From contig BMAT01009247.1 of assembly GCA_019649035.1 (NCBI GenBank), positions 122,419-169,395 of the forward strand: a stretch of DNA of 46,977 bases. Reading direction: 5' to 3'. This document shows positions 1-12,575 of this stretch, one piece after another. Origin of the DNA: Elysia marginata (lineage: Eukaryota; Mollusca; Gastropoda; Plakobranchidae). Under the pieces are notes generated by a model. That model was not told the DNA's origin. It saw only the letters and a program-made list of their open reading frames with translations, and did not search any database. A program made the position numbers and the translations under genes. Position 1 is the first letter of the stretch; each line of letters opens with the position of its first letter.

Positions 1-899
1 GCAGCTAAATCCAGATCTAGAATCTAGATATTGTCGAGTCCAGAATAATATTGTCTCTGCTCTGTTTCTATACCTCAATCTAGATCAACATTTTTGTAGA
101 GCTTTAAATGCACCAACAACCAAAATGTCACCGAGAATGCAATATTAAATATATTTAATACTGAAGGCTCCATGACTGAAGCCACCGAGACGCAATATTA
201 CAGCTTGGTAGTATAAAAATAATGCATACGATTCCGAAAACTTTTTGTTGGTTTTCTTAAAAGAACCAACAGCTTCTAGCTTCTTTTCCTCCATGTCGAA
301 ATCTGCTACACGGAAGTATTATTATGTTATTTTACAATCATAAGAAAAAAGTTAAAAGAAAGACGGCGACTTTCTCTTCTGATTTATGTCGCGTTTCATA
401 AATGTGGATACTCAGCTTCTTGCAAACATCGAACCCGCTCTAGATTTTTAAAATCTATTCATTTTTTAAACATAAAAACCATGAAACTCTCGCAGTCTAC
501 TGCGAGACCCATAATTTTATTTCATTCTAAAATTTATTAAAGGCTATGTATCCTGAGATAACATAATCTAACACGTTTCATAGGCATATACTTTAGGTTT
601 TGAATAACTTATAGTTGGAGAATTTTTCCAACAATGAATCAAAAGAGGAAGGCACAGATCATAGGGAGCAGCTGATTTTTTTAGAAATTTAAAACTTTAT
701 CTATACATTTATCTTTGCGAACAAACTGTGCAAGCTTCCAAAATAATTAAATTATCTTACGAAATTTAGTTTATAGAGTTGAGAGATTCAGAAGTTTTAC
801 TTTACATAAATTTTCAATCTACGTAAATATGATATGTATAGATTATGACAGTGGATTAAAAAGGGTTAGAAGAACGCAGACGAATATAAAAGGGTTAAA
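1..899. other. AT-rich non-coding stretch, no gene seen
   Basis: I see no convincing exon here. The next exon of the minus-strand fibrinogen-domain gene should encode the Gly-Gly-Trp-Trp-Tyr region typical of these domains. No reverse-complement match to those codons is visible, so that exon probably lies outside the window. Confidence 0.6.
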
Positions 900-1740
900 A
901 GAATGTAGACGGAAGCAGCAAAGTTCGAAGAATGTAGATGTATATAAAAGAGAAAAAATGTAGACAAATTATTCATACACTTTTTTTGACTTTATGCAAG
1001 TCTAACCCTGCCGTATTCTAAACATCACCACGATTGTTTCAAGCTGTGACGCAGCATGCAATCTAGTGTAAAGGGTTAGTAGAAAAGCTAATTTAGTTAC
1101 GGTAGTGTCCCGTTCAATGCATAAAACCTCATTTACCCTGCTAGAAAATGTACTGTACCTTAAAATACATTGTAACACAGAGACGAAGCAGAATGTTGTT
1201 TATATTGTATGATATTGAACAGGCTTAGGAAAAAAAGGACGAAACTTCCATTCACTTTGCTTCTGCTTTCATGCAAATCAAACACTGCCGCCTTATAAAA
1301 TCTCCATAATGCTTTAAAACAAATAAACAGCATTTATTACGCCTTTTGCAAATGGTTAGGATACAAGGGGCAACGGTTTCGTGAATATGTTTCTGGTCCC
1401 ATGCTGGTAACCCCCTTAAACTTCCTAGAAAGTGTACTTCCCCCAAGACACATTATTTCCAAGGGTGTTCCATTAGTCTACAACACAGCATACTGATTAT
1501 TGCAAAGAGTTAGTAGAAAATGGACACAAATTTTTATTTAATCTTTTTTGTGTGGTTCATGCAGAATAAACGTGAACTCTCTTGGTAAGTTCATAAGCCC
1601 AAGATGCATTATTGCCCAGGAAGTTCCATTATGAAGCTACGAAGCAGCATGCCGGTTATGTATGAAACCGAAGAGGGTTAGGAAAAAGAGGGGACGAACC
1701 TTCCATTCACTTCGTGTCGGCTTCCATGCAGGCCTGAATC
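900..1740. repeat. degenerate tandem repeat, unit about 130-165 bp, about six copies
   Basis: Similar blocks begin near 951, 1077, 1223, 1352, 1507 and 1674. Each has a GGTTAG(G/T)A-like start, a purine-rich run, a pyrimidine-rich TTCCATTCACTT-like part and then a conserved ATGCA. Between them recur blocks resembling AGCAGCATGC and CCAAGA.CATTATT. Copies are heavily diverged, so the array is old. The last copy ends within a few bases of the donor site of the fibrinogen-domain exon at 1748, so on the minus strand the array fills the start of the next intron. Confidence 0.6.
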
Positions 1741-1747
1741 CACGTAC

Positions 1748-1955
1748 CTTCCGTCATTGTCTTTGTCCTTGGTGCTGAAAGGCATGCCGTCGTGGTTCTC
1801 CCACTCAGAGTTCATAGCGTCACCTGCGTCGCCACTGTAACCGGAAATATGCAGCCGGAAGTTGTCGTTGGCACCATCCACCCGGAAGTGGTCATAAACT
1901 GCCTTGTACTTATTTCCTAACCAGTCCTCCATCTCAATTCTCAACATCGTATCCT
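1748..1955 (-). CDS. Fibrinogen C-terminal domain gene, third visible exon (middle of domain)
   Basis: This 208-nt exon encodes 68 whole codons of a fibrinogen-related (FReD) domain, starting DTMLRIEMEDW and ending FSTKDKDNDG. The stretch covers the LR.EMEDW strand, the KAVYDHFRV motif, FRLHISGYSGDAGDAM, and the HDGMPFSTKD.DND loop. In this family that loop carries the calcium-binding aspartates, and all are present. The acceptor is strong (eight T then ACAG) and the donor is AAG|GTACGT. The first two bases (AG) complete a GAG codon begun in the exon at 20444, so phases match across an 18.5-kb intron. The exon ends in phase 2. The C-terminal ~60 residues of the domain, including the second disulphide and the GGWW region, are missing from the window. 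FReD proteins are usually secreted lectin-like recognition molecules; in gastropods they include the FREP immune proteins. Which subfamily this belongs to cannot be told without the N-terminus. Confidence 0.92.
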
Positions 1956-2084
1956 CTGTAAAAAAAAGCACACAGGGAGAGGTGAGGTATATTGAGATAA
2001 TGATAGGACAAACAATGACGGAGATAGTCGGAAGAAGGAAGGAGGTTGGTATTGAGAGACATTCCCACCTCAACATACATCACT

Positions 2085-2170
2085 ATCAGTCATGGAGGTG
2101 TTTAAGTCAACTGGTAGACACTCGGCTTTCGGGTTAGTAAGACTGGATCCGAATTCAATCTCAAGGGCAT
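2085..2170 (+). repeat. tRNA-derived SINE fragment (candidate)
   Basis: The stretch resembles a tRNA with internal RNA polymerase III promoter boxes. An A-box-like TAAGTCAACTGGTAGAC lies at about 2103-2119 and a B-box-like GGATCCGAATTC at about 2144-2155, with an anticodon-arm-like CTCGGCTTTCGGG between. Spacing is tRNA-like, but the acceptor stem does not close, so this is not a tRNA gene. Further downstream, about 2549-2573, a TTATTCTTATCCTTATC tail resembles the 3' ends of short retroposons. Whether it belongs to the same element is unclear. Confidence 0.4.
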
Positions 2171-2802
2171 CTGTCACTTCCAAATGTGCCAACATGTTGA
2201 TGTGCTATAAATTGGTACATTTAAGGTCAAGATCAGATTGAATTTACAAAATTGGTCAATAATTAAGAGACACCTTTGTGCATCAGGAACTGACAGATAT
2301 TTTTTTTCAGTCGATGAGCGATTTTGGACAGGCTGTTCAACTACGGCTACTCGCAACAACCACGCCAATGCCAAGAGTATATATAATTTTGCGAATACTG
2401 GAAGTCTACATGCACATGCACTATGATGAGTGTGTGTATATTGAAAAGGGGTACAATATCTGCTAATGATACTGTTAAAAGATCTAATATTATTAATATA
2501 TTAATTACTGACTGTAACCAAACCAAAGTTACACAAAAAATGGACAAATAAAATTATTCTTATCCTTATCTTTAATTTGCGAGTTTTCAGTGCAGGGCTG
2601 GTCTCTGCAAGAGTTTGGAATTTAGGTCGAGATAGAGTCAGGTGCTGAGCAAAGTTTACCTAGTTCAGATGTTTGTGTAGTTTACAGAACGGCTTAGGAC
2701 TAGGTTCTTAAGTCTCAAATGAGCAATAGCTGTACACAGGAAAAAAGGACGAAGAGAGAGTGCGAAAAAAGACATTAAAAAGGGGGACAAAAGGGACAGA
2801 TT

Positions 2803-2910
2803 AGAGAGAGAGAGAGAGAGACAGAGAGAGAGAGACAGAGAGACAGAGAGAGAGACAGAGACAGAGAGACAGAAACAGAGACAGACAGAGAGAGACAGAG
2901 ACAGAGAAGA
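2803..2910. repeat. (GA)n/(GACA)n microsatellite
   Basis: Over 100 bases of purine-only AG dinucleotides are interrupted at intervals by ACAG. Any apparent Ser/Leu-rich reading frame on the opposite strand is a product of the repeat. Confidence 0.9.
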
Positions 2911-5216
2911 AGAAAAAATGTTACAGGTATTACTTATTTCGTCTGTTATATCATCAGAATAGAATAAAATCATGCTGTGCGAGGATGTGTGAAATAAATG
3001 CAGAAAAAAAACCGCCCCACCTATTCATAATGCTTTCTTCTTGTCATCTCAGTAGTTCTACCTCAAGATTTAACCAGACACTTCTATTCTTTGACATGAT
3101 TGAGACGTTCTAGTCAAATGTTACTGAGCAACCTTCATACAATTTCGATTGCTAGATGCGATCTGAACAAACATTCTGCAGACTATCTTGTACTTTCTTT
3201 TTTTCGTCACTGTCCCACAGTTTGTGTCCCCTTATCAATGTAGTTATTGACAAGATCGTTGATTGAAAAACCGTAATTACGAATAAAATACCTGTCGAAC
3301 AAGATTACAGTTGTTGTGTTACTTCGTTATAGAAAAAAATATACTGCTGCTGCTCGCCCTCACCTCCTAATGTACTAACCTTTCACCGTCTCACAAGTTT
3401 TAATAAATAACCTTTTGTGTAGATCCTATTGATTTTTTGCATATTCCTTGCGGCGCAAAAGCAGTTTCTTTCACAATCTAGTACCTTGAAATTGGAATGT
3501 GGAAATTCATGTTAAACAAATTCACTCAACACTGTCGCATTCATTCAATTCGCAGTCTTTGCAAAGGAAATACAAACTTTAATCACGATGGCGCAAACTA
3601 GACTGAATTTCTTTACATAGAAATAAATTGTGTAAACAGCGTTTTATAGTATTCTGTGCTAGGTGCAGAGAGATATTGAAGTCTATAGTTAGTGGCAACA
3701 ATGTGAGACGGCTGGTATCAATAAAGCACAAATCTCGCACAACATGTTTGAGTAAGGGCCTCTCAAAAATTAATTCCCTTTTTATTTGATCTTAAACGGA
3801 AGCTTACTAGGTATAGAAAAGCTAGAAATCTAATTACTTCAACCCCCTAGGTGTGTATCAGGTATTAATTTATTTTAAAGTAAATTTTGAAATTCAATGA
3901 CTTTCACCTGTTTTTTCAGTTCATTATCTGATAACAGATAGTAGACAACAAACAATCTACAGCCAACTGAGCCTACAGAAACTTTTATGTAAAATGATAA
4001 AAACCACACGCATACACACTAAAACACAAAGGACATAGAAGATATTAAAAAAGCGAAAAAGGAAATTAATTTTAACACCGACGGGGAATATGTATTTTAA
4101 CAACTAAGAACGCCAAACTGACAAAGTTTAGACGGAGAGATAAAAATGTTATTTAGTGCAAATACAACATTAGAAAATACCAGTGACAAAGGTGAGGCAG
4201 CTGGCTTGTTTTGTTTTTACCCTTACATCTATGATACATTTGATATCTCTTAAAATCTAGCTTTGTCCCAGTTCCAACTTCCTTCAATACCATTTACTGT
4301 TGGACGAAAAGTGAAGAATCGCGTAATGGAAGTAACAGCAAGAAGCTGATCCAGCTTTTGCATTTATTTGGAACAAATTCGAACATAAAAAATAGACAGA
4401 CTACAAGACACAAAGGAGAGGGAAATAATTCAGAGACAGAGAGAAGAAAACGAGAAGGGAGAAAGAGAGAGAGGGGGGGGGATAGTTTTCTAAACCATGT
4501 ACCAAAACGTTTTAACTAATCTATGCTTCACAGGAACCAGTCACGCTTTGCAGACATTTGGGATAATTTATAGGGTGATGCCGGTGACGTTATAAATGCA
4601 GCTGTATTCATTTTATGTAAATCAGTTCTGCTAATGAATGACACATATAGCGATCGCAGGAAATTTAAAAGGAAATCAAATATTCGATATGGGGATACAT
4701 AATTATTGAGAGTTTTATCATGAGCTTCCTCCAAAACTCCACGTGCTTTCAAATACAATAGAGCCAATTTGGATCAGGGCTTCAATATAATTAATGTGGA
4801 TTCCAGATACAGATTTTTTAAAGATAATCTTTATTTTAATTGTTCCATAGACTGACAATTATCGTGCTTATGTTACTCCATTAATAAAAAAGGTTATATT
4901 TCGTATTTTGTAGTTTTTCTTCCGTAGGTCTTATATGATAAAGCTGTCATTATTGACCTTTGATGGCTTCTATAACTGTTTTTTGTGGCTGCCTATGTTG
5001 CGTCAACCTTTAAGCTATGCTCATATTAAAAAAAAATTGTGAGAGTTGTTTTGAGATGATTGATTTCTTATATTTTAGTGCTGAGCCAGGAGTAAACTTG
5101 TCACCTAATACTTATAAAGTGCGTGAAAGTTTTTCATACTATACTTCAGAAGTAATAATATTTAAAGTTCCTTTACCTGCTGCTCTGAGCCGTCAATTAT
5201 AGCCACATAATGTTTT

Positions 5217-5645
5217 CTTTTATTGATAGACAACAAAGATTAATCTAATTCAATAAGCTCTGAGTTCTTAGGGCGTCCTAAGCAATCTAGGAATAATTAT
5301 GCTTATGTTTTCTACGCTTCAAAAACAATGAAGTCAATGAGAGTTAGAAACTTTTCTATCTAGCTTAATAATATTTATCACATTTAAATGTACTTTGGTG
5401 CGAATATAAAAAGGGTGTCTTATGTATCTATGTTTGTGTAAGCCTTTAGTTAAGAACTACACCCTTTCAACTGTTTAAGCCCAATGGAAACCAAGGGAAG
5501 ATTCATCGAACTCATATACGACCTCGCTTCTGTATACACATAGAAGGAGATAGGGGAAGGACTCGGTACGTTTCCTTTCATTGATAGACAACACAAATAA
5601 ATCTAATTCAATAGGCTCTGAGTTCTACGAGTGTCCTATGCAAAC
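5217..5645 (+). repeat. diverged direct repeat, two ~70-bp copies 358 bp apart
   Basis: Copies at about 5217-5287 and 5575-5645 share ATTGATAGACAACA, then AATCTAATTCAATA and GCTCTGAGTTCT, with scattered differences. Weaker similarity continues downstream (TCAAAAACAATGAAGTCAA versus CTGAAAACATCAAGTCAAC). This suggests an old segmental duplication or two copies of an unclassified repeat. Confidence 0.6.
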
Positions 5646-6989
5646 TATCTTCAGGTACGATCATACGTCGACTACAGACACTGGTGCCTGGTGTTGAAAT
5701 CTCTAACCTTCTGAAAACATCAAGTCAACTGTGACAGACGAAAAAACCACACATACACACGTTCTCTAAAACACTTTTTCTGAAGTTATCTTTCGTTCCC
5801 TAAGTTTCTCGTTTAGGATCTGTGAATCAGTGAGGTGTCATGGACAGTGTTCGATTTTTAAAAGGGGGGCCTGATCATTGAAGGGATATCCTGAATATAA
5901 CATGACGATCCACAGTACTAAATAGAAGATCTCAGGATCTTAAAGTACAAAAAGGGCTACTATATGAACTGGCCTTTTCGTTTCGAGCCCTTTTTTTAGT
6001 GTCAGAAGGTTTCAGTCTTATTGGAAAAAAAATTCGAAAGATAATTTTGCCATGATTATTACGATACCTATACATGTCTGTTATAATTTTAAAATAACGT
6101 TCTAGGACAACAACAGGTTTTTGTAAACATGTAAATAAGGCACTAAATTAATGGTGCAGGATACAAAATAAATACTGGATATTGAATCGAGCTTCACGTC
6201 GTTCAGAAACTTGAGAGCGGCAAATGACCAAGCTTCTTATGATACAGGTAAGTTATAACCACTACAATCTTACCTATACTAAACTTAGTTTGATTTCTTT
6301 TTCTTTCAAACATCTGCTGAAAAAATAAAAGAACCAACGGCACGATGATCGCGAGTTGCTCAGGCATAAGATCAAAGTTGTAAGTTTATGTATATTTTTT
6401 GATGTTTGATAAAGAGCAGCAACTAGGATAACTCAACAAAATGTAAAGTCAGGTTTTTCAATAACGCAACTTACTTTGCCACGGTAAAGGTGACTGTACT
6501 ACTAGTTATTTGATGGGTAATAATAAAAATATTCTCACAACTAGTAACAGTTCTGATGGAACACAAAAGGTTTATAAGGCGATGAAGTCGAGGTAGAGTA
6601 TGCACATATTTTCATTTCATGCAAACCAACTCTGTTATTTTAATGTCGTCGTAAAAGTGCATTGTTTTTTTTACCTCTTCCTTGAGCTAAATATTTTATC
6701 GTCATTGTTATTACTAGTAAGCTGCCCGCGAATTTCCGGATTTAAGCATAGATAACAAAGTTGGTTTAAATTAAGAATTTAATAATGGACTCTCCAATTA
6801 AAGAGATCCCTAATTTATTTTTGTCCCCATAATGTTGTAATATTATACACCGGGTTTGTCTTTCTTCTTTCCGCAGGCTTACCTTCTGCATGATTGTCTA
6901 ATATTCTATTTTTTAGTTTCCTCTGAACGCCTTCTCTTTATTTTCTATCTTGCTGTAACCGTTATATCCTCCTATTTATCATAGTCCAC

Positions 6990-7248
6990 CTCTCTCGCTC
7001 TGTCTCTGGCTGGTTGTCTGTCTGCCTGTCTCTGTCTCTGTCTCTCTTTCTCTGCCTCTCTGTCTCTCTCTCTCTCTGTCTTTGTCTCTCTCTCTTTACA
7101 TCTCTGTGTGTATATGTCTGTCTCTTCCTCTCCCAGCTTCTCTTTTGGTTAAAATCCGCGGGTTTCTACTGTAGCTCGCTTGGTCTACATTTTGTTTATA
7201 CATCTGCAACCTTTTTTAATCCTCCTAACTATGAAAGTCCACATCTCT

Positions 7249-7292
<44 letters not shown>

Positions 7293-7311
7293 CCTATCTA
7301 TCTATCTCTCG
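6990..7311. repeat. (TC)n microsatellites, two blocks
   Basis: An imperfect (TC)n/(TGTC)n block at about 6990-7135 and a purer (TC)n block at about 7245-7311 ending in CTAT repeats are separated by ~110 bases of ordinary sequence. Ser/Leu-rich reading frames here are artefacts of the repeat. Confidence 0.9.
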
Positions 7312-8867
7312 TTTCATCTTTACATGTCTATTTGTAGACATACATGCCTGTCTGTATGCTCATCTCCCACCTTCCCATTTGAACATTGGTAAAAATTTTA
7401 TTTCATAAAGTCTATTGTTTTCCCAACAGCATTTAAATAGCTTAAAATTTTTCACTAGCGATTACGCTAAAAGCATGATGAAGTAAAAATCATCCATAAA
7501 TCTACCATTGTTCGAATTTGCGTTTCTCACTTTAATATTTCATGGTATACAAAAAGTTTTAATTAGCACCAGCGCACGCGTCATTGCATGAACGCATTTC
7601 GACGTTCAAGTAAAACCCACTATAGATTTCAAATGGAGAAAAAAAAAGTTGGATAGGCACCACGATTTGCACATAAATTAAAAAAGTGTAATTATTTTCA
7701 GAGATCACAGACCATTCAAAATGCCCTCTTACATTAATTTAGTGTGATTTGAAATGAATAGGCTAATTTTTCCAAAGTGCACCTCTCCTTCCATTACAAT
7801 AAGATTACTGATATTGTTATTTTATCTTTTGTGACACCCATAACGCAATTTATTATCGATAACTACGATTGTTCTATACGTCATAGTGAATCCTCTTTTA
7901 TATATATATTTAAGGCTAATATAAACCATATCAAATCAGTTTCATTTTAACTCCAGAAAAAGAAACAATAGAGACCTTTAGCACACGCACCGTGTCTCAC
8001 TACGCGTACGTGAAAATCGGGAAAGCAGATTGAGAAACTATAAAAATAATGAAACCAGTTTCTAAAAATAGACCCACAGACGTTCGCGTCATACTCACGT
8101 GCTGCTGCTTAAACTCTGTAATGTTAAATGTTTTTCTTCTTCGAAATGCCTTTTGAAGGGTTGCATTTCACTTCTATAACTTTTTAACCAAGCTTTCACA
8201 ATCCCTTCCATGGAGAGCGTGTTAGTATTTTAAAGAAGTGTGCAAAATACAATTCTCTCTGTCTTTCCCGTTTATTAGACGAATGTGCCAAAAAGTCCTA
8301 TTAATTTTTAGTTTTGGCATCTTTTATTTCCACTTTTTCAACTTTTTTTCCCTTTTGGCAGTAGTTTTTTAACGCTTTCAAAAAACAAGTAAATATTTTA
8401 ACTCTTTGCTTTATGTAAGCCACGAGGGAGGCACTCTCCTCAATCCCGATTTAAAGGGAGTCTTCCAACTTTTACAAGCACGAAGATTATGATATTTCGT
8501 TCTATACTAACGATGACTTGGCTAAAGATTCCTTACATTGTGTAAAGATAAAGTAAGGGACAGTGCAGGTTTAATAGTTGTTTTTTTTGTTTGTTTTTTA
8601 TTGTTTTTTTTTGGGGGGGATAGGGGTTGCATGTTGTATAAGTACACTATATTATAAACTATTCAAAGTGTTGGTCAGATCTAAGCGCAACTCGTTAATG
8701 TAAAAGAACCATTAAATTATTTTCATATCATCAAAATGTAAAACTCAAAACTGTTATCTACGTCTTAAAACTATTTTCACGCAGTCGCAGACAGTGTCAG
8801 GAGCTATTCGGTTTCAAGTCAAATAGCTACAGCCTGTCTGTAATGTACAAGCGACATCTGAGGCAAT

Positions 8868-9799
8868 ATGCCGCCAATACGAATACGATACCACGAAGCA
8901 ACTAGCCCTGCAGTAAGTGTCATACGAATCAACGATCCTTTGGCTGGGCGGCATCGAAACAATCCTCAACAGCATCGCTCGCACAAACGGCAACACAGAC
9001 TCCGCGCAAACAAATCTGATTTCGATTACGATTATGGGCCCAGGCAGGACGATTTCGAACACATGAGACGGAGTATACCGGATAAGTACTGGGGACCCTA
9101 CAATCCTTCTGTATACAAAGACAATAGAGACTGGGAACGTGATGGAGACGACAAGTATTATGATTTCACATACGATTCCTATCGTGATCATGCCTCCGAG
9201 GGCAACTACCGAGGAAAATACGAACCTCATCACCCGAGAGAAGAGGGACGACAGTATCGAGAAAGGTACGAAGCCGAGACGGTTCCACCACTTCCCCTTA
9301 GGAGGCCAGAAAGGTTTGAATCTCACAGGCGGCTCCCTCGACCAGAATATCATGAACGGGGATACCAGTCCCATCGACCTGTGCACGACCCCGAATACGA
9401 CGGCGGATATCGATACGACAGACGTCCAGTGGGAGGATCTTACGACGAAGGCAACGATATCAATCGTTACAAGCTACCTGGACGGTACGACTACCAAAGA
9501 AGACCACAATTTGTTCAGAGCGAAATTATTCTCCCTGATGACCGGTATAGGCCTTTGCCCTACCTGGGCGATCCAAAACGGAAACTATATGAGCACCGCC
9601 GGGCACCCGAACAGCCAGTAACCTATCGCAGCTACATCAGTGAATATCGATACCACCCAGACGAACACCGGCACGAACTCGCCCACTATCCGCCGTACCG
9701 GTCCGATGTGCCAGACAGATACCCGAGTGTTTATCCGCATCTAGAAGGAAGGGCGTGGGAGTCACAAGAACCGCTACGAGTGGCACTCATAACAAATAG
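8868..9799 (+). CDS. Tyr/Arg-rich disordered protein, exon 1
   Basis: This is the first exon of an unrecognised plus-strand gene that can be assembled from six exons into a ~623-residue protein. It encodes residues 1-310 plus two bases of codon 311. The composition is striking: about 48 Arg (15%) and 34 Tyr (11%), many Pro, Asp and His, and no Cys. Loose repeats of the type Y-x-R-R-P occur (YDRRPV, YQRRPQ, YEHRRAP). ATG at 8868 is chosen because an in-frame TGA sits at 8859 and A is at -3. The only other possibility is an acceptor at AG 8861-8862, whose upstream pyrimidine tract is poor. The donor is ATAG|GTATGA at 9800 (phase 2). No signal peptide or membrane segment is visible, so a soluble, largely disordered product is expected. 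A strong GTAAGT inside the exon at 8913 could act as an alternative donor after 15 codons. Function unknown. Confidence 0.75.
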
Positions 9800-11381
9800 G
9801 TATGATTTCTTAAAGATCTTCAAATCCTATAATGTCTAAACAGCGCGGGAAATGAAAAATTAGTGGGTCAAATCCTAAATCTACCTATTGGTGCGGAATT
9901 GTGTGGCAAAGGTGGTCTAAGAGCGTTTTTAAAGCTGTGTAATATGTTTTCCTATCTAGCCACACAAAGAAATGTGCCATATGTAAGAAGGCATGCTGAA
10001 GAGAAAGTGTTTCCAAAGTTGTAGTAGATTTAGGTCAGAACCATTGTGGGCAAAACTCATTTCTTAAAAAACTTCTATTGTTCCAGAGATAGATTTCTAG
10101 CATGCTAAGATTTAAATCAAGTAGATATTTGGCAGAGTACACGAAAGCTCCTTCCGTTATGGTATCGACATGATGAAAGTAATGATGTATTGCTTTAGAA
10201 CTATTTATTCGCTTGTTCGTATCTCATTCTTTCCCATCTGTGTGTGTCCCGATAATCTTCACTTGTCGCGATTAATGTTAAGTTACTGTAAGGGTAAAGG
10301 CTTCAGTATAACATTTCACGTATAATTTTGTAACGTTATGATTAAACATCAATTTACAATTATTAAGATACAATATTTGACCCAATAGGGCAGTTTGTTT
10401 TGGTTACACAGAACATTGATCAGAAAAGTGACATACATAACACAAAAAAGTAACAGACACCGCCGAAGTAAAAAGATCACTATGGTAGCCGAATCTTTTT
10501 GGTGGAGCTGACAATTGCATTACTTAAGAAAAAAGACATTAAACAAGTCTTTTAAAAACCACGTAAAATATCAAAAGATTAGACTAGTTTTGTCTCAGAA
10601 CAGCATTAAAAACAAAAGTTTGCTGTGTAAAAAGTTTGTTTCAAAGTATATAACTTTGGATATCAAGCACATAGATATAATAATCCTATATCTCATATAT
10701 TACTGTCATAATATCACAAAAGACGCATGTAGACTAATTTTGTGGGACTGTTATATTTATATTTATGATACATACGTTTGGACAATGTTAAAAAACAGAT
10801 CATGTAATTTTGGCGCTTGCAAGATGTATCTTGCCACCGCACATTTATGTACCACGTAAATTATTTCAGACTTTGTAGCTCCCCACTATTTATTTCACTT
10901 ACTTTAATGTCATCGTGTACTTTGTCCCCAACCAAGTTACAATTGCCATGGAAATACATTTAAAACCTATACCGCTACGGTGTATTATTTTAGTCTCCAA
11001 ACTGTTAATTGGGTACTAAAGAAGTATTTTCTGGTTTTGTATTCAACTCTTTGGAGGGCAAACTTACAATTACAAGTGGAGGGAAGTAAACCTTCGCTAT
11101 AGGTCGTGACGCTTTCGTCACGGTGTCGCTGTGGGGCGTTTTTGACAAATCTCACCAACTTGAGTCTTATAGAAGATATTATATTATCATCATTTTGTCA
11201 TATCATTGCAAAGACTGAATAAAACTTTAGTCCTTAATATGGCCGAAAGTCTTTCTCTTTCACTCCTGCTTCTAACCCCTCTCACTTACAGATAGTTGCC
11301 ATACATCTATATGCGCGTACTAAAATGCAAAAGGAAGAGAAATTACAGAATGCTATCCCTGGTTCTTTATCTTTTTGTTAG

Positions 11382-11478
11382 ACCCCACCACACCAGGCAT
11401 AGAAAACACCACATCGGCTATTGTGAGGCAAGTCCAGAGAAGTCGAGCAAATACATTCCAACCATGCATTACGACGAG
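11382..11478 (+). CDS. Tyr/Arg-rich disordered protein, exon 2
   Basis: This 97-nt exon completes the split Arg codon (AG|A) from exon 1 and adds 32 residues, beginning PHHTRHRKHHIGYCEASPEK and ending PTMHYDE. It is rich in His, Lys and Arg and carries the only Cys of the six-exon model. The acceptor has a good pyrimidine tract (TTCTTTATCTTTTTGTTAG) and the donor is a consensus GAG|GTAAGT, phase 0. Composition and GC content rise against the flanking AT-rich intron, which supports real coding. Its phase-0 end is compatible with exon 12932 directly, or with the optional exon at 12100. Confidence 0.72.
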
Positions 11479-12099
11479 GTAAGTTTTCAATACATGGTAG
11501 CGAAACTAAGAACCATTAATGCTACCTCATGTCTGAAGATTTAAAATAAGTAATTTCTTTAATGCTAGGAAATCAAATGATATTACGATAACTCTACTGG
11601 AGAGCCCAAGGCGTCAGGCTTTTTGAATACCACTGGTCAACTTTGATCCAAAATACTCAGCGGCTATAATTCCAAGCAATTTTGAAAATAATTTTAAATC
11701 CAAATGTATCAGTTCTCTTCCCTTAGTCCATCACCGTGTTTACCACACACACCAACGCGTACATTTTCCCGCAGTCTTTGACATTTTAATGATGTTATAT
11801 ACACAATCAGTCGAGTTCATTCATTGCGATTTGAATCTGGAGGTTATGACTTTTTGCTTAATTTGGACAATATCCAAATTGCCAATTTCATCCTTATCTG
11901 TAAGAAAAACTAATGATTAATATTTCTGACAACTTGAAGTTAAATGTTGTTGCCATGAGACGAGAAATGTCTGAACCAGACTGCTGGTGACTGCTAAAGA
12001 TTTCTTAAATAGTCTTTTTTGAATACATGCACACATTTCTAATTATCTAATTTTTCTTCTTCTTGTACAAATTCGCTTTCTACGCATGAACACGGACAG

Positions 12100-12219
12100 C
12101 TCCGGTGTCCTCACTGCCAGGACAAACTACAAACCTATCAAGACGAAGTCCTCGCTTATCCATGGACTGTACAGACACATCAACCAAAAATGGCTATCTC
12201 GGATGCGAAAGCGTATTAA
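12100..12219 (+). CDS. possible optional internal exon or alternative last exon
   Basis: A GC-richer island follows a pyrimidine tract and a CAG acceptor at 12097-12099. Read in phase 0 after exon 2, it gives 39 codons starting LRCPHCQDKLQ and ending in TAA at 12217. Two interpretations fit. As a last exon it yields a short isoform with a CPHC motif. As an internal exon it could splice from GC|GTATTA (ending 12212, phase 2) into an acceptor at 12887-12888 that has an excellent pyrimidine tract; this would give a ~675-residue protein. A donor at 12169 (phase 0 into 12932) is also possible. All three frames are open for about 40 codons here, so coding potential alone does not decide, and the call is tentative. 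Confidence 0.3.
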   Translation, partial: LRCPHCQDKLQTYQDEVLAYPWTVQTHQPKMAISDAKAY

Positions 12220-12392
12220 CCATTGATTAATTATCTTTATAATCGCCTATAAGATTTGTAGTAGCAGCAGCTGCTGCAGTGATAGCAGTTTTGATATTAG
12301 CAGTTGAAATAGAAACAGTGCTACTACAATAATACGCTGTTTCTATTTCTGCTCCTACTATGGCAACTATTGTAACTGCTGTTATTTCTACA

Positions 12393-12454
12393 TATTATTA
12401 TTATTATTACTACCACTACTACTCCTACTACTACTATCACAACTACTACTACTT

Positions 12455-12524
<70 letters not shown>

Positions 12525-12529
12525 AACTA

Positions 12530-12575
<46 letters not shown>

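Noticed and set aside
1678-1747. Continuation of the third fibrinogen exon past the donor (GRYVDSGLHG...)
   Set aside because: The protein diverges from the domain pattern exactly at a strong AAG|GTACGT donor, and the DNA beyond it belongs to the degenerate tandem array.
2937-2957. Minus-strand CTGATGA...CGAAA resembling a hammerhead core
   Set aside because: The ten bases between the two boxes cannot form stem II and no flanking stems pair, so chance is more likely.
2665-2973. Poly-Ser/Leu frame, along with similar ones at TC/GA tracts across the window
   Set aside because: Translations of dinucleotide repeats, not genes.
8814-9386. A 190-codon minus-strand open frame opposite exon 1 of the nested gene
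   Set aside because: It is complementary to a clearly biased coding exon. It has no splice partners and no family resemblance, and an open antisense frame is expected opposite Arg/Asp/Tyr-rich codons.
11105-11122. Perfect 7-bp hairpin CGTGACG/CGTCACG with CTTT loop followed by a T run
   Set aside because: It looks like a bacterial terminator, but this is animal intron DNA. It also does not match the histone 3' stem-loop.
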